This document shows, one piece after another, positions 1 through 8,723 of a stretch of DNA of 64,000 bases. Numbering within the stretch: position 1 is the stretch's first letter; every line of letters starts with the position of its first letter. This DNA comes from Faecalibacterium longum CLA-AA-H243. GTDB lineage: Bacteria; Bacillota; Clostridia; Oscillospirales; Ruminococcaceae. The notes beneath the pieces were generated by a model. The model was not told where the DNA came from. It ran no database searches and was given only the letters and a program-made list of their open reading frames with translations. Made by a program: the position numbers and the translations under genes. The DNA is taken from positions 62,001-126,000 of the forward strand of contig NZ_JAJEQG010000003.1 of assembly GCF_020687245.1 (NCBI RefSeq), in the 5' to 3' direction.

Positions 1-226
1 TGTCCTTTTTGGAGCGGTCGAGCCGCTCTTTGACGAAGACCCAGAAGTTCTGCGCCCCGGCGGCAAGCCCCAGCAGCACAGCGGGCAGATACACCCACAT
101 GGGCCAGCCCCAATGGCTGACGGCCCACCAGCAGCCGCCCAGACACATCACCAGCGGCAGCAGCATATTCAACCCCAGCTGGGTCAGCCAGACCAGGTCT
201 TCCAGTGCCTTGTACCAGCCCTTCAC
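1..226 (-). CDS. AtpI/AtpZ-like membrane protein, partial
   Basis: The 3' part of this gene lies outside the window; 75 codons are visible. The protein begins with a short amphipathic stretch, then a hydrophobic segment (about residues 17-35), a Trp-rich turn and a second hydrophobic segment (about 43-60), followed by a basic tail with FWVFVKERLDR. Two helices and the AQNFWVF-type motif fit the AtpI/AtpZ family that accompanies F-type ATPase operons. I chose the GTG at 226 because AGGGAGGGG sits about 8 bases upstream; another in-frame GTG lies 63 bases further upstream. A promoter is present at 322-350. Family assignment is moderate because the protein is short and cut. Confidence 0.6.
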   Translation of the reverse strand, partial: MKGWYKALEDLVWLTQLGLNMLLPLVMCLGGCWWAVSHWGWPMWVYLPAVLLGLAAGAQNFWVFVKERLDRSKKD

Positions 227-321
227 GGTCCGGCTCCCCTCCCTCTGCGTGCGCTCCGGGCCGCTCTGTCTTTTTTGCCCGATCTGCACGTTAAACTTTG
301 AACAAAGGCTCTTTACTCTCC

Positions 322-350
322 ATTATACTCAAAACGGCTGTAAAATTCAA
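322..350 (-). promoter_or_regulatory. Sigma-70-type promoter for the AtpI-like gene
   Basis: On the minus strand TTGAAT (345-350) is followed after 17 bases by a perfect TATAAT (322-327). The rest of the gene-free stretch 227-587 holds only A+T-rich sequence and the glgA terminator. Confidence 0.65.
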
Positions 351-518
351 TCAATTTTCTACTGCTTTTTAGCAAAATTCTATAAACGCAGAGAAGTTCG
401 TCGCTTCTAACCAAAAGTTTTTCGGTTCAACCGCTGTTCTTCTCCGTGTCATTTATCATTCTGCCCCGTTTGAGAAAGAAAAAGCGTTTCCTTTTGGGAC
501 GATTTTGCTGAAAGGCAC

Positions 519-563
519 AAAAAGCCCCGGCGGGCGCTGTCCTAAAACAGTACCCGCCGGGGC
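519..563 (-). terminator. Terminator downstream of glgA
   Basis: GCCCCGGCGGG (524-534) pairs with CCCGCCGGGGC (553-563). The minus strand then runs into five T residues. It closes the glycogen operon. Confidence 0.85.
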
Positions 564-587
564 GTAAATCGTGCTTTGGTCTATCTT

Positions 588-2006
588 TTACCAGAGGTTT
601 GCAGTCTCATTGTAGAGGCCCTCATAGCTCTTGGCAGAGACATCCCAGCTGAAGTCGCACTCCATGTCGTACCTGATAAGGTTGTTCCAGTTTTCCTTGC
701 TGTAGTAGCGGTCCTGTGCGCGGCAGCAGGCATCGTACAGCTCGTGGGCGCTGTAGCCCGCGAAGGTGAAGCCATTGCCCTCGCCGAGGGTGCAGTCGTG
801 GATGGAGTCGCGCAGACCACCGGTCTCGCGGATGATGGGAGGCGTGCCGTAACGGCAGGCGACCATCTGGGCCAGACCGCAGGGCTCGCTCTTGGACGGC
901 ATGATGAAGGCATCTGCGCCGGCATAGATCTCCTGCGACAGGGTGGGTTCAAAGCCGATGTAGGTGCCTACACGGCCCGGATGACGGCCGCACAGGTCGG
1001 AGAAGAAGTTCTCGTACTGGCTCTCGCCGCTGCCCAGGATGACCAGCTCGATGCCGCGGTCCACGAGGCCGTCGGCCACGCTCTGCACGAGATCGAAGCC
1101 CTTCATGCCGACCATGCGGCTGACCATTGCAAAGACGGGGCTGCCGTCCTTGTTGAGGCCGAACCTATCCTGCAGAGCCTCCTTGCACTTTGCCTTGCCC
1201 TCTTCGAAGTTGTTGACATCGTAGTTGAAGGCGATGTGGGGGTCGGTAGCAGGGTTGTTGGCGTCCATGTCGATACCGTTCAGGATGCCGCAGAGCTTGT
1301 ACTGCTTCTCGCGCAGCAGAGCGTCCAGACCGTAGCTGAACCACGGGTCGAGGATCTCCTGTGCATAGGTGGGGCTGACGGTGGTGATCTTGTCTGCCGT
1401 CTCGATGGCACCCTTCATGAAGTTGGCGCAGCCATCGTACTCCACGATATGCTGGTCGCGGCGGCCGATGCCGCAGGTGTCTTCCAGAATATCAGTGCCG
1501 TACTTGCCCTGATAGGCGATGTTGTGGATGGTGAAGATGGTCTTGATGCGGTTGAACTTGTCCAGATGACGATAGTACAGGTTCAGGTACACCGGCACCA
1601 GAGCGGTCTGCCAGTCGTTGCAGTTGATGATGTCGGGGGTAAAGTCGATGTAGAACAGGGTCTCCAGCACTGCGCGGGAGAAGAAGGCGAAGCGCTCGCC
1701 GTCGTCGTAGAAGCCGTAGAGGCCGCGGCGCTTGAAGTAATACTCGTTGTCGAGGAAATAGTAGGTCACGCCATCGACCTCAGCCTTGAACAGGCCGCAG
1801 TACTGGCTGCGCCAGCCCACAGGGACCGAGTAGTTGGTAACGTATTCCAGTTTGTCGCGGAACTTCAGGTCACCATACAGTGGCATGATGACGCGGGCAT
1901 CCACGCCGTCCTTGACCAGCGCTTTGGGCAGGGAGCCGGCCACATCGGCCAGACCGCCGGATTTTGCAAAGGGGGTTGCTTCCGAAGCAGCATACAGGAT
2001 CTTCAT
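588..2006 (-). CDS. glgA: Glycogen synthase (ADP-glucose, GT5)
   Basis: GlgA transfers glucose from ADP-glucose to the non-reducing end of a growing alpha-1,4-glucan in the cytoplasm. The 472-residue length is normal. The N-terminus MKILYAASEATPFAKSGGLADV carries the KSGGLADV (KxGGL) ADP-glucose-binding motif at about residues 15-22. The C-terminal GT-B domain carries the family's SKSEPCGLAQ and GTPPIIRETGGL motifs near 375-405. The start has GGAAGGAG about 8 bases upstream. It is the last gene of the glgB-glgC-glgD-glgA operon, 146 bases after glgD, and a strong hairpin lies in that gap, so its expression may be lowered relative to the upstream genes. Confidence 0.96.
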   Translation of the reverse strand: MKILYAASEATPFAKSGGLADVAGSLPKALVKDGVDARVIMPLYGDLKFRDKLEYVTNYSVPVGWRSQYCGLFKAEVDGVTYYFLDNEYYFKRRGLYGFYDDGERFAFFSRAVLETLFYIDFTPDIINCNDWQTALVPVYLNLYYRHLDKFNRIKTIFTIHNIAYQGKYGTDILEDTCGIGRRDQHIVEYDGCANFMKGAIETADKITTVSPTYAQEILDPWFSYGLDALLREKQYKLCGILNGIDMDANNPATDPHIAFNYDVNNFEEGKAKCKEALQDRFGLNKDGSPVFAMVSRMVGMKGFDLVQSVADGLVDRGIELVILGSGESQYENFFSDLCGRHPGRVGTYIGFEPTLSQEIYAGADAFIMPSKSEPCGLAQMVACRYGTPPIIRETGGLRDSIHDCTLGEGNGFTFAGYSAHELYDACCRAQDRYYSKENWNNLIRYDMECDFSWDVSAKSYEGLYNETANLW

Positions 2007-2067
2007 AAGATTCGCTCCTTCCTGATAAAACGGATTTATATCTCCTCCCGCTGCGGCAAAAAGAGCG

Positions 2068-2094
2068 GGCGGGGGTACACACAGTACCCCCGCC
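2068..2094 (-). terminator. Intercistronic hairpin between glgD and glgA
   Basis: GGCGGGGGTAC (2068-2078) pairs perfectly with GTACCCCCGCC (2084-2094), with a five-base loop. On the minus strand it is followed by CGCTCTTTTT. It could be a partial terminator or a processing/stability element inside the operon. Confidence 0.6.
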
Positions 2095-2152
2095 CCTCTT
2101 TAAGAGGGGCTACCGGGGAGGGAGCCGCCCCTATGGGAGATTCTCAAACGGT

Positions 2153-3280
2153 TCAGACGATGTGGTTCTTCTGAACGTAAACAGGGAAGCTCTTGGTGCC
2201 GCTCAGCTTCTTTTCTGCGGTGATGCGGACGTTCTTGTCCGTCACGACGCAGTCCAGCTCAGCGCCAGGCTCCACCACGGTGTCCTGCATCAGGACGCAG
2301 TTCTTGACGACGGCACCTTTCTTGACCTTGACGCCGCGGAACAGCACGCAGTTCTCCACGGTGCCTTCGATGACGCAGCCGTCAGCCAGCAGAGAGTTGC
2401 TGACGCTGGAACCGGTGACGTAACGGGTGGGGTTGTCGTCGCGGATCTTGGTGTAAACGGGGTTCTTCTTGGGGAAGAGGGCGTTCAGATTCTTCTCATC
2501 AATGAGCTTCAGGTTCTCGTCGAAGTAGCTCTTCATGTCGCAGACATGAGCCACATAGCCGGTGTACTCCAGCGCATGGATGTTCAGGATGTTGACGTTG
2601 TGAGCCAGGATGTCGCGCTCGAAGTAGATGAGGCCGCGGGCGGTAGCGTCCTTGACCAGCTTGATGAGGGTCTGGCGCTCCATGACATAGATGTTCAAAT
2701 CGAGGTTCTGCTTGCCGGGGCGGTAATCGTTGAACAGCAGCTCGGTCACACGGCCATCGGCATCGACGGTCAGGGTGTAGTTGTCGTTCTTGCGGCCCTC
2801 AGGGATCTCGGTCTTCTGGTAGGCCACGGTGACGTCTGCGCCGCTGGCCTGATGAGCAGCCAGCAGGGCGTTGAAGTCGTAGTTGATGGCGATGTTGGCA
2901 TCGCTCATGACCACATAGCGCTCCTTCTGGTTCTCGAGGAAGCTCAGGATGGAGCCAAGAGCCTCGACGCGGCCGGAGTAGATGCGCACGCCCTTCTCAG
3001 CAAAGGGAGGGACGATGTTCAGGCCGCCGTGACGGCGGGCCATATCCCACTCGCGGCCGGTACCCAGATGGTCCATCAGGGAATGGTAGTTCTTGCGCAC
3101 CACGACAGACACGTTGGAGATGCCGCAGTTGGCCATGCTGGACAGGACAAAGTCCACCATGCGGTAACGGCCTGCGAAGGGGATCGAGGCCATTGCGCGC
3201 TCGGTCACCAGCTCAGGCACGGTGTTATCATAGCTGTTGGGGAAAATGATGCCCAACGCATTGTTGTTCTGGCTCAGCAT
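2153..3280 (-). CDS. glgD: GlgD, regulatory-type ADP-glucose pyrophosphorylase subunit
   Basis: This 375-residue protein is a homologue of GlgC. The N-terminal nucleotidyltransferase half keeps [12 protein letters not shown], but the canonical GGRGSRL loop of GlgC is replaced by an IIFPNSYDN-type sequence. The C-terminus is a left-handed beta-helix-like region with [18 protein letters not shown]. In Firmicutes GlgD forms a hetero-oligomer with GlgC and is poorly active or inactive alone (known for the family). The degenerate loop here agrees with a non-catalytic partner role. The start overlaps the end of glgC by 7 bases, indicating translational coupling. Confidence 0.93.
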   Translation of the reverse strand: MLSQNNNALGIIFPNSYDNTVPELVTERAMASIPFAGRYRMVDFVLSSMANCGISNVSVVVRKNYHSLMDHLGTGREWDMARRHGGLNIVPPFAEKGVRIYSGRVEALGSILSFLENQKERYVVMSDANIAINYDFNALLAAHQASGADVTVAYQKTEIPEGRKNDNYTLTVDADGRVTELLFNDYRPGKQNLDLNIYVMERQTLIKLVKDATARGLIYFERDILAHNVNILNIHALEYTGYVAHVCDMKSYFDENLKLIDEKNLNALFPKKNPVYTKIRDDNPTRYVTGSSVSNSLLADGCVIEGTVENCVLFRGVKVKKGAVVKNCVLMQDTVVEPGAELDCVVTDKNVRITAEKKLSGTKSFPVYVQKNHIV

Positions 3281-4467
3281 ACTTCCTCGCCCTCCTTGAC
3301 GGAATCAAATACTTTGGCGCCCTCTTTGACGGCAGCGCCTGCGCCGATGGTCAGACCGATGCCGACATGTGCGATGGGGCCGTCGCCGCCGATCTTGGCG
3401 CCTGCGCCCACCACGACGTTCTCAGCGAGGATGCAGCGCTTGACCACTGCGCCTGCCTTGACCACGACGCCATCCATCAGGACGGCATCCTCGACCGTTG
3501 CGCCCTCTTCCACGACGACGCCTGCGCTCAGCACAGAGTGCTTGACGCAGCCGTAGATCTGGCAGCCCTCAGTGACCAGCGAATCCTGCACAACAGCGCG
3601 GGGGCCGATCTTCTGGGCGGGCAGCACGGGGTTGCGGCTGTAGATCTTCCACTTCTCGTCGAAGATGTCGATGCCGGAGTTCTCGGGGTCCAGAACCTCC
3701 ATGTTGGCTTCCCACAGGCTGTCGATGGTACCCACGTCACGCCAGTAGCCGTTGAAGTGGTAAGCATACATCTTGCGGCCGTCGCGCAGCAGTGCGGGGA
3801 TGATGTTCATGCCGAAGTCGTTCTTGGAGTTGGGGTCTGCCTCGTCCTCTTCCAGATACTTCTTGAGGACATCCCAGTTGAAGATGTAGATGCCCATGGA
3901 AGCCAGATTGGACTTCGGCACAGGGGGCTTCTCCTGGAACTCGGTGATCCTGTCGTCCTCGTCTGCGACCATCAGGCCGAAACGGGAAGCTTCCTTCCAG
4001 TCAACTTCCATGACGGCCACAGAGAACTCTGCGCCCTTCTCCTTGTGGAAGCGGAGGAAGTCGGCGTAATCCTGCTTGCAGATCTGGTCGCCGGACAGGA
4101 TGATGACGTACTCCGGGTCATAGCTGTCGATGAAGCTGATGTTCTGGTAGATGGCGTTTGCAGTGCCTTTGTACCAGTCGGTACCCTTTGCCTGCTCATA
4201 AGGAGGCAGGGTATGGACACCGCCGTACAGACGGTCCAGGTCCCAGGGCTGGCCGTTGCCGATGTACTCGTTCAGCTTCTGGGGCTGATACTGCGTTGCG
4301 ATGCCAACGGTATCGATGTTGGAGTTGACGCAGTTGGACAGCGGGAAGTCCACGATACGGTATTTGCCGCCAAAGGACACCGCCGGTTTTGCCGTTTTCT
4401 GTGTCAGCGCGTACAAACGCGAGCCACGTCCGCCGGCAAGGATCATTGCCACGATTTCTTTTGCCAT
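3274..4467 (-). CDS. glgC: Glucose-1-phosphate adenylyltransferase catalytic subunit
   Basis: GlgC makes ADP-glucose from glucose-1-phosphate and ATP, the committed step of bacterial glycogen synthesis. The protein begins with [18 protein letters not shown]; the GGRGSRL loop binds the nucleotide. It continues with [15 protein letters not shown] and later hexapeptide-repeat beta-helix sequence ([17 protein letters not shown]). The start at 4467 follows GGGGAG at a good distance; an upstream in-frame ATG at 4521 would add 18 residues without family similarity. It lies 72 bases downstream of glgB and overlaps glgD. Confidence 0.95.
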   Translation of the reverse strand: MAKEIVAMILAGGRGSRLYALTQKTAKPAVSFGGKYRIVDFPLSNCVNSNIDTVGIATQYQPQKLNEYIGNGQPWDLDRLYGGVHTLPPYEQAKGTDWYKGTANAIYQNISFIDSYDPEYVIILSGDQICKQDYADFLRFHKEKGAEFSVAVMEVDWKEASRFGLMVADEDDRITEFQEKPPVPKSNLASMGIYIFNWDVLKKYLEEDEADPNSKNDFGMNIIPALLRDGRKMYAYHFNGYWRDVGTIDSLWEANMEVLDPENSGIDIFDEKWKIYSRNPVLPAQKIGPRAVVQDSLVTEGCQIYGCVKHSVLSAGVVVEEGATVEDAVLMDGVVVKAGAVVKRCILAENVVVGAGAKIGGDGPIAHVGIGLTIGAGAAVKEGAKVFDSVKEGEEVC

Positions 4468-4539
4468 AGCTTTATTCTCCCCTTTAACATTTCCTGATAT
4501 TTGGTGGAAATGGTTCAACAATGTTGGTTCGGCCCGGCC

Positions 4540-6762
4540 TTATTTTTCGGCCTTGTCCGCCTTCTTGGCGCGGGGCTTGCGGGCGGGCTTTTCAGCCGGT
4601 TCCGCTGCCTTTTCTGCCTTGGGCTTACGGCCCCGTTTTGCAGGAGCCTTTTCTTCCGCAGGTGCAGCTTCTGCCTTCGGTTTGCGGCCGCGCTTTGCAG
4701 GGGCTTTTTCCTCCGCAGGTGCAGCTTCTGCCTTGGGTTTGCGGCCACGCTTTGCAGGTGCCTTTTCCTCAGCCTTTTCGGCCTTTGCGGTCTTGGAAGC
4801 CTTCTTGGGTGCAGCCTTTTCCGCTGCCTTCTCCTCGGCGGTCTTGCGGGTGCGCTTTGCAGGCACCTCGAAATAAAGCACGCTCATGGGAGGCAGAGTG
4901 ATGGTGATGCTCTGCTCGAAGCCGTGGAGCGGCTTCTTCTTGGAGCGGACAGCCTTGTTGTGGACAGTGCCAGCACCGCCGAACGCCTCGTCGTCGCTGT
5001 TCAGGATCTCCTTGTAAGTGCCGGAGTTCGGTGCGCCCAGGGTGTATCCCTCGCGCAGGACGGGGTTGAAGTTGCAGACCACAAGGATCTGCTTGCCGTT
5101 TGCATCCTTGCGCAGGAAGGCCACGACGCTCTGACGGGAGTCGTCGGGGACGATCCACTGGAAGCCCTCCCAGCTGTAGTCGATCTGCCAGAAAGCGGGA
5201 TGGTCCTTGTAGAACTTGTTCAGGGTCTTGACGTAGGTCTGCAGCTCGGTGTGCTTGTCGTAGCCCAGCAGCATCCAGTCCAGAGACTTGGTCTCGTTCC
5301 ACTCAGTGAACTGGCCGAACTCCTGACCCATGAACAGCAGCTTCTTGCCGGGGTGAGCCATCATGTAGCCAAAGAAGGTGCGCAGGTTTGCAAACTTGGC
5401 CTCATAGTCACCGGGCATCTTGTTGATGAGGCTGCCCTTGCCGTGGACGACTTCGTCGTGGCTGATGGGCAGCACGAAGTTCTCGCTGAAGGCGTAGAAG
5501 AAGCTGAACGTGACCTTGTTGTGGTTGCCCGAACGGAAGAGTGGGTCGGTCTTCATGTAGCTGAGCATATCGTTCATCCAGCCCATGTTCCACTTGAAAT
5601 TGAAGCCCAGGCCGCCGTCGGAAGCGGGTTTCGTGACCATTGGCCACGCGGTGGACTCCTCTGCGATCATGTACTTGTGGGGGTGACGGCCCAGAATCGT
5701 ATCGTTGAGCTTGCGCAGGAATGCCACAGCCTCAAGGTTCTCCTTGCCGCCGTCCTTGTTGGGCTCCCACTCGCCCTGCTTACGGTTGTAGTCCAGATAG
5801 AGCATGGAAGCCACAGCGTCCACACGCAGGCCGTCGATGTGGTACTGCTCCAGCCAGTAGAGAGCGCTGGAGATGAGGAAGCTCTGCACCTCGCTGCGGC
5901 CAAAGTCGAACACCATGGTACCCCACTCTTTGTGCTCGCCGCGCTTGGGGTTCGGGTCTTCGTAGCAGGCTTCGCCATCAAAGTTGTACAGGCCGAACTG
6001 GTCTTTCGGGAAGTGAGCCGGCACCCAGTCCATGATGACGCCGATGCCCGCCTCATGCATCTTGTCCACAAAAGCCATCAAATCCTTCGGGGTGCCGTAG
6101 CGGCTGGTGGGGGCGAAATAGCCCGTCACCTGATAGCCCCAGCTGCCATCGAAGGGGTACTCCATGACGGGCAGCAGCTCCACGTGGGTGTAGCCCATCT
6201 CGGTGATGTACGGGATGAGCTCGTCGGCCAGCTCGGAGTAATTGTAGGGCAGACCGCCCTCTTTCATCTTCCAGCTGCCGGCGTGCATCTCGTAGATGTT
6301 CATAGGGCCGTTGATGACATCGGCCTTCTTCTGGGCGTTCTGCCACGCCTCGTCGTGCCAGACAAAGCCGTTCAAATCGTAGACTTTGCTGCCGTTCGAG
6401 GGGCGGGTCTCTGCGTGGAACGCATAGGGGTCAGCCTTGTAGACAAGGTCGCCCGCCCGGGTGGTCACGCAATATTTGTAAACATCGTATTCCTTCATGC
6501 CCGGGATAAACAGCTCCCACACAGAGTCATTGTCCACCTTGCGCATCGGGTGGCTGCCCGGTTTCCAGCTATTGAAATCGCCTACTACGCTGATGGCCGT
6601 CGCGTGCGGTGCCCAGACGCGGAACACCACGCCTGTCTCCCCGGCCCGCTGCTCGATGTGTGCGCCAAAATAGCGGTACGCTTCACAGTTATTGCCCTGC
6701 TTGAACAAATACACCGGAAGGTCCGATGGATTGCTGCGGGTCTTTTCCTCAGTCGGTTTCAT
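4540..6762 (-). CDS. glgB: 1,4-alpha-glucan branching enzyme with histone-H1-like C-terminal tail
   Basis: GlgB (GH13) introduces alpha-1,6 branches into glycogen. The N-terminal CBM48 region has [19 protein letters not shown]. The catalytic barrel has the GH13 motifs [18 protein letters not shown] (nucleophile Asp), EES and PISHDE. After the usual C-terminal beta domain (ending near YFEVP, about residue 634) there is an extra tail of about 105 residues made almost only of Lys, Ala, Glu, Pro and Arg. The tail holds three near-perfect copies of a unit containing [11 protein letters not shown]. The enzyme core is standard; the tail is unusual and resembles AT-hook/histone H1 sequence. First gene of the glycogen operon; GGGGAGGAG precedes the ATG. 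Confidence 0.95.
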   Translation of the reverse strand: MKPTEEKTRSNPSDLPVYLFKQGNNCEAYRYFGAHIEQRAGETGVVFRVWAPHATAISVVGDFNSWKPGSHPMRKVDNDSVWELFIPGMKEYDVYKYCVTTRAGDLVYKADPYAFHAETRPSNGSKVYDLNGFVWHDEAWQNAQKKADVINGPMNIYEMHAGSWKMKEGGLPYNYSELADELIPYITEMGYTHVELLPVMEYPFDGSWGYQVTGYFAPTSRYGTPKDLMAFVDKMHEAGIGVIMDWVPAHFPKDQFGLYNFDGEACYEDPNPKRGEHKEWGTMVFDFGRSEVQSFLISSALYWLEQYHIDGLRVDAVASMLYLDYNRKQGEWEPNKDGGKENLEAVAFLRKLNDTILGRHPHKYMIAEESTAWPMVTKPASDGGLGFNFKWNMGWMNDMLSYMKTDPLFRSGNHNKVTFSFFYAFSENFVLPISHDEVVHGKGSLINKMPGDYEAKFANLRTFFGYMMAHPGKKLLFMGQEFGQFTEWNETKSLDWMLLGYDKHTELQTYVKTLNKFYKDHPAFWQIDYSWEGFQWIVPDDSRQSVVAFLRKDANGKQILVVCNFNPVLREGYTLGAPNSGTYKEILNSDDEAFGGAGTVHNKAVRSKKKPLHGFEQSITITLPPMSVLYFEVPAKRTRKTAEEKAAEKAAPKKASKTAKAEKAEEKAPAKRGRKPKAEAAPAEEKAPAKRGRKPKAEAAPAEEKAPAKRGRKPKAEKAAEPAEKPARKPRAKKADKAEK
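4541..4860 (-). repeat. Tandem repeat encoding the RGRKPK tail of GlgB
   Basis: Three consecutive copies of a roughly 60-base unit, encoding a [13 protein letters not shown] type block followed by APAEE, lie inside the last 320 bases of glgB. The flanks encode related Lys/Ala-rich sequence. Such repeats are prone to copy-number change by slippage. Confidence 0.8.
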
Positions 6763-6817
6763 AAACAGCTCCTCCCCGCACAGGCCGCATGGGCAGTCCT
6801 GTGCCTTTTACTCTCTT

Positions 6818-6848
6818 ATATTAAAGAATTTCGTCGGATTTTTCAAGA
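6818..6848 (-). promoter_or_regulatory. Probable promoter of the glycogen operon
   Basis: TTGAAA (minus strand, 6843-6848) lies 17 bases before TTTAAT (6820-6825), part of TTTAATATAA. The surrounding 6825-6960 is strongly A+T-rich and lies directly upstream of glgB. Confidence 0.5.
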
Positions 6849-6963
6849 GTTTTCTTGTAGAATATACCATAATCTTTTCGTCGATATTTTTCTTATATAT
6901 ACAACATCTCCAATTTTAGACAAGAAATATCAGCAGACTTAACAGAATAAAGACAAAAAAGAA

Positions 6964-7011
6964 ACATCCGCCCCGAATTTTGCACATTTGGCAAAAAATC
7001 AGAGCGGATGT
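6964..7011 (-). terminator. Terminator of the G5/3D gene
   Basis: ACATCCGC (6964-6971) pairs with GCGGATGT (7004-7011); inner bases ATTTTGC/GCAAAAAAT extend the pairing. The minus strand continues with TTTCTTTTTT. Confidence 0.7.
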
Positions 7012-7047
7012 TTTTCCACTATTTTACTTCAGTTTTTCAAAGGCGCA

Positions 7048-8199
7048 TCAGCCCACGACGTAGACGTTGACGTTGATAGCGCCGTTGATGACAGACTCCG
7101 CATAAGTCTCATAGAACAGGTCCACAAGGATGCGGCCATCCTGCACGGCGATGCCGGTGTCGGTGGCTACTGCGTAGCCATAGACGAAGCTGCCGTCGGT
7201 GGAGGTGATATACAGCAGGGTGCCGTAGGGGATGACATCGGGGTCAACGGCCACGGTGCCGTAACCCAGACCCAGACCGGAAGAACCCTTGCCCGACTTG
7301 GAATAATAGCCGGTGGCCTTGCCGGTAAGGACCTTGCTGTAGCTGGCGGGGGCGTTGGTGGTGCCGTCCGGGCCGGTCAGGGGCGAGACGGGCGCACCGG
7401 CGCCATAGGTCTTGACCACATGGTCGGTAGGCTCCACGGTGGTGGTCACATCGGTGACGACGCTGTTTTCCAGCTCGCCGTCCACCCAGCGCTCCCGGGT
7501 GGTGACGGTCTGTTGGCCCTCAGAGCCATGCTGCAGGGTGGTAGCACGGTTGGTGTTGCGGAAGTAGAGGCTGGTATAGACGTACTCCGTGTCGTAGGGG
7601 ACAGCCTGCGTCTCCACCTTGTCCTGATACTCGACGCGGTGGACTTCAATCTTGCTGCCAGCCGTGACCATCGCGCTGAGGGCGGGTTCGGTATAGTCGT
7701 CCCCCTCCAGAGTGATGCCAGCACGTTCCAGAGCATCGGCGACGGTACCCACCACCATCTTGACGGGGTACTCCTGGCCTTCAGCCTCAATGGTGACGCT
7801 GAAGGCGCGTTCGATGTTCAGGGATGCCAGACTGCCGGCAAAGGCAGTGTAATAGACTTCGTCTCCCTCCTCGGCCTCGATGCCGGAAAGGCTCATAACG
7901 CGGGCAGGGTCGCTCTCGGAAGTGAGGACCACCTGCCGCGCACCGTGGGAGTCTGTGACGTAGGTCAGCCGCAGATTCGCGGCGGTCACAGCCAGCGTGA
8001 ACACGAGACACGCAGCCATGACGCAGAACGCCAGCACACGGGATGAGGCTGCACGGGTGCAGCCGGGCAATGCTTTCTTAAATTTGACGGAAGCGATACG
8101 AGACAACTCCTCTCTTTTCAGATTTTGGAATGGACAGCGAGCCTGTATCTCAAGGCCCGTCAGACTGTGCGTAAATGCCCCGCACAGCGGGCGCCGCAA
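7048..8199 (-). CDS. G5 and 3D-domain cell-wall protein (YabE/Rpf-like)
   Basis: A basic N-terminus and one hydrophobic segment (about residues 54-76) suggest a signal anchor. Two DUF348-type ubiquitin-like segments follow (about 80-190). Then comes a G5-like region (about 190-280, VEYQDKVETQAVPYDTEYV and TTVEPTDHVVKTYG). The C-terminus is a 3D domain: ATGYYSK, YGTVAVDPDVIPYGT, ATDTG and DLF, including the family's conserved aspartates. Such proteins are secreted wall-lytic factors related to lytic transglycosylases and resuscitation factors. The start is uncertain: the longest frame begins with TTG at 8199 without a good ribosome site, and AGAGGAG near 8110 is followed by no well-spaced start. 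Its own promoter lies at 8262-8290. Confidence 0.8.
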   Translation of the reverse strand: MRRPLCGAFTHSLTGLEIQARCPFQNLKREELSRIASVKFKKALPGCTRAASSRVLAFCVMAACLVFTLAVTAANLRLTYVTDSHGARQVVLTSESDPARVMSLSGIEAEEGDEVYYTAFAGSLASLNIERAFSVTIEAEGQEYPVKMVVGTVADALERAGITLEGDDYTEPALSAMVTAGSKIEVHRVEYQDKVETQAVPYDTEYVYTSLYFRNTNRATTLQHGSEGQQTVTTRERWVDGELENSVVTDVTTTVEPTDHVVKTYGAGAPVSPLTGPDGTTNAPASYSKVLTGKATGYYSKSGKGSSGLGLGYGTVAVDPDVIPYGTLLYITSTDGSFVYGYAVATDTGIAVQDGRILVDLFYETYAESVINGAINVNVYVVG

Positions 8200-8261
8200 A
8201 AGCGGCTTTTCACTTCACCGTGATGAATTTTATGCGCTGCAACGTGTGTTGAGCGGACGTT

Positions 8262-8290
8262 ATTTTAGCAGACTGAGGCCGTTTTGTCAA
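8262..8290 (-). promoter_or_regulatory. Strong promoter of the G5/3D gene
   Basis: Perfect TTGACA (8285-8290, minus strand), 17-base spacer, TAAAAT (8262-8267). The rest of 8200-8723 is A+T-rich and shows no further gene. Confidence 0.8.
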
Positions 8291-8673
8291 ATCGAAGGTC
8301 AGGCGCTCGTCAATTCCTTCACATAGTTTTTTGTGCATTCTGTACATAGTTTGCTCTCGATTTCATGAAATTCAATGATTTCTCTCCGATTTTTTCGCAA
8401 AAACAAAGTCATACTTGTTCATATATTTTTAACATTTGAGTTAACATTTCCGAGGTGTTTTTTGCAGTATTTCCAGCCCGCTTTGCGACGTCAAACCGGC
8501 CATAACCGGCTTATTTTCGACACAAATCATGGACTGTTTTCTGACTGTTTTCAAGAGAAAAAACGGGGTCTATTTCTCTCCGATTCTCTCCGAAAAAGGC
8601 CGTTTGGCAAAATGCCTAACCCGCCAAATTCTCAATAAAAAAGTATGTACTTCCGCCCACTGCCGTTCTGCGC

Positions 8674-8679
8674 TACAAT
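8674..8679 (+). promoter_or_regulatory. Possible -10 box for the tail-fibre gene
   Basis: TACAAT lies about 45 bases upstream of the start codon. No good -35 hexamer is seen at 16-18 bases (TTCCGC), so this would be a weak or activator-dependent promoter. Confidence 0.35.
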
Positions 8680-8723
8680 CGGGCCAGATGCAAACGCAAA
8701 ACCAAATGAAAGGAGTTTTTACC

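Noticed and set aside
576-2174. Long open frame (532 codons) on the plus strand opposite glgA
   Set aside because: It is antisense to a clear GlgA, has no ribosome site and low-complexity Val/Asp/Ala content caused by G+C-rich codon positions. Similar antisense frames opposite glgD, glgB, lepA, the GH3, GH2 and GH94 genes were rejected for the same reason.
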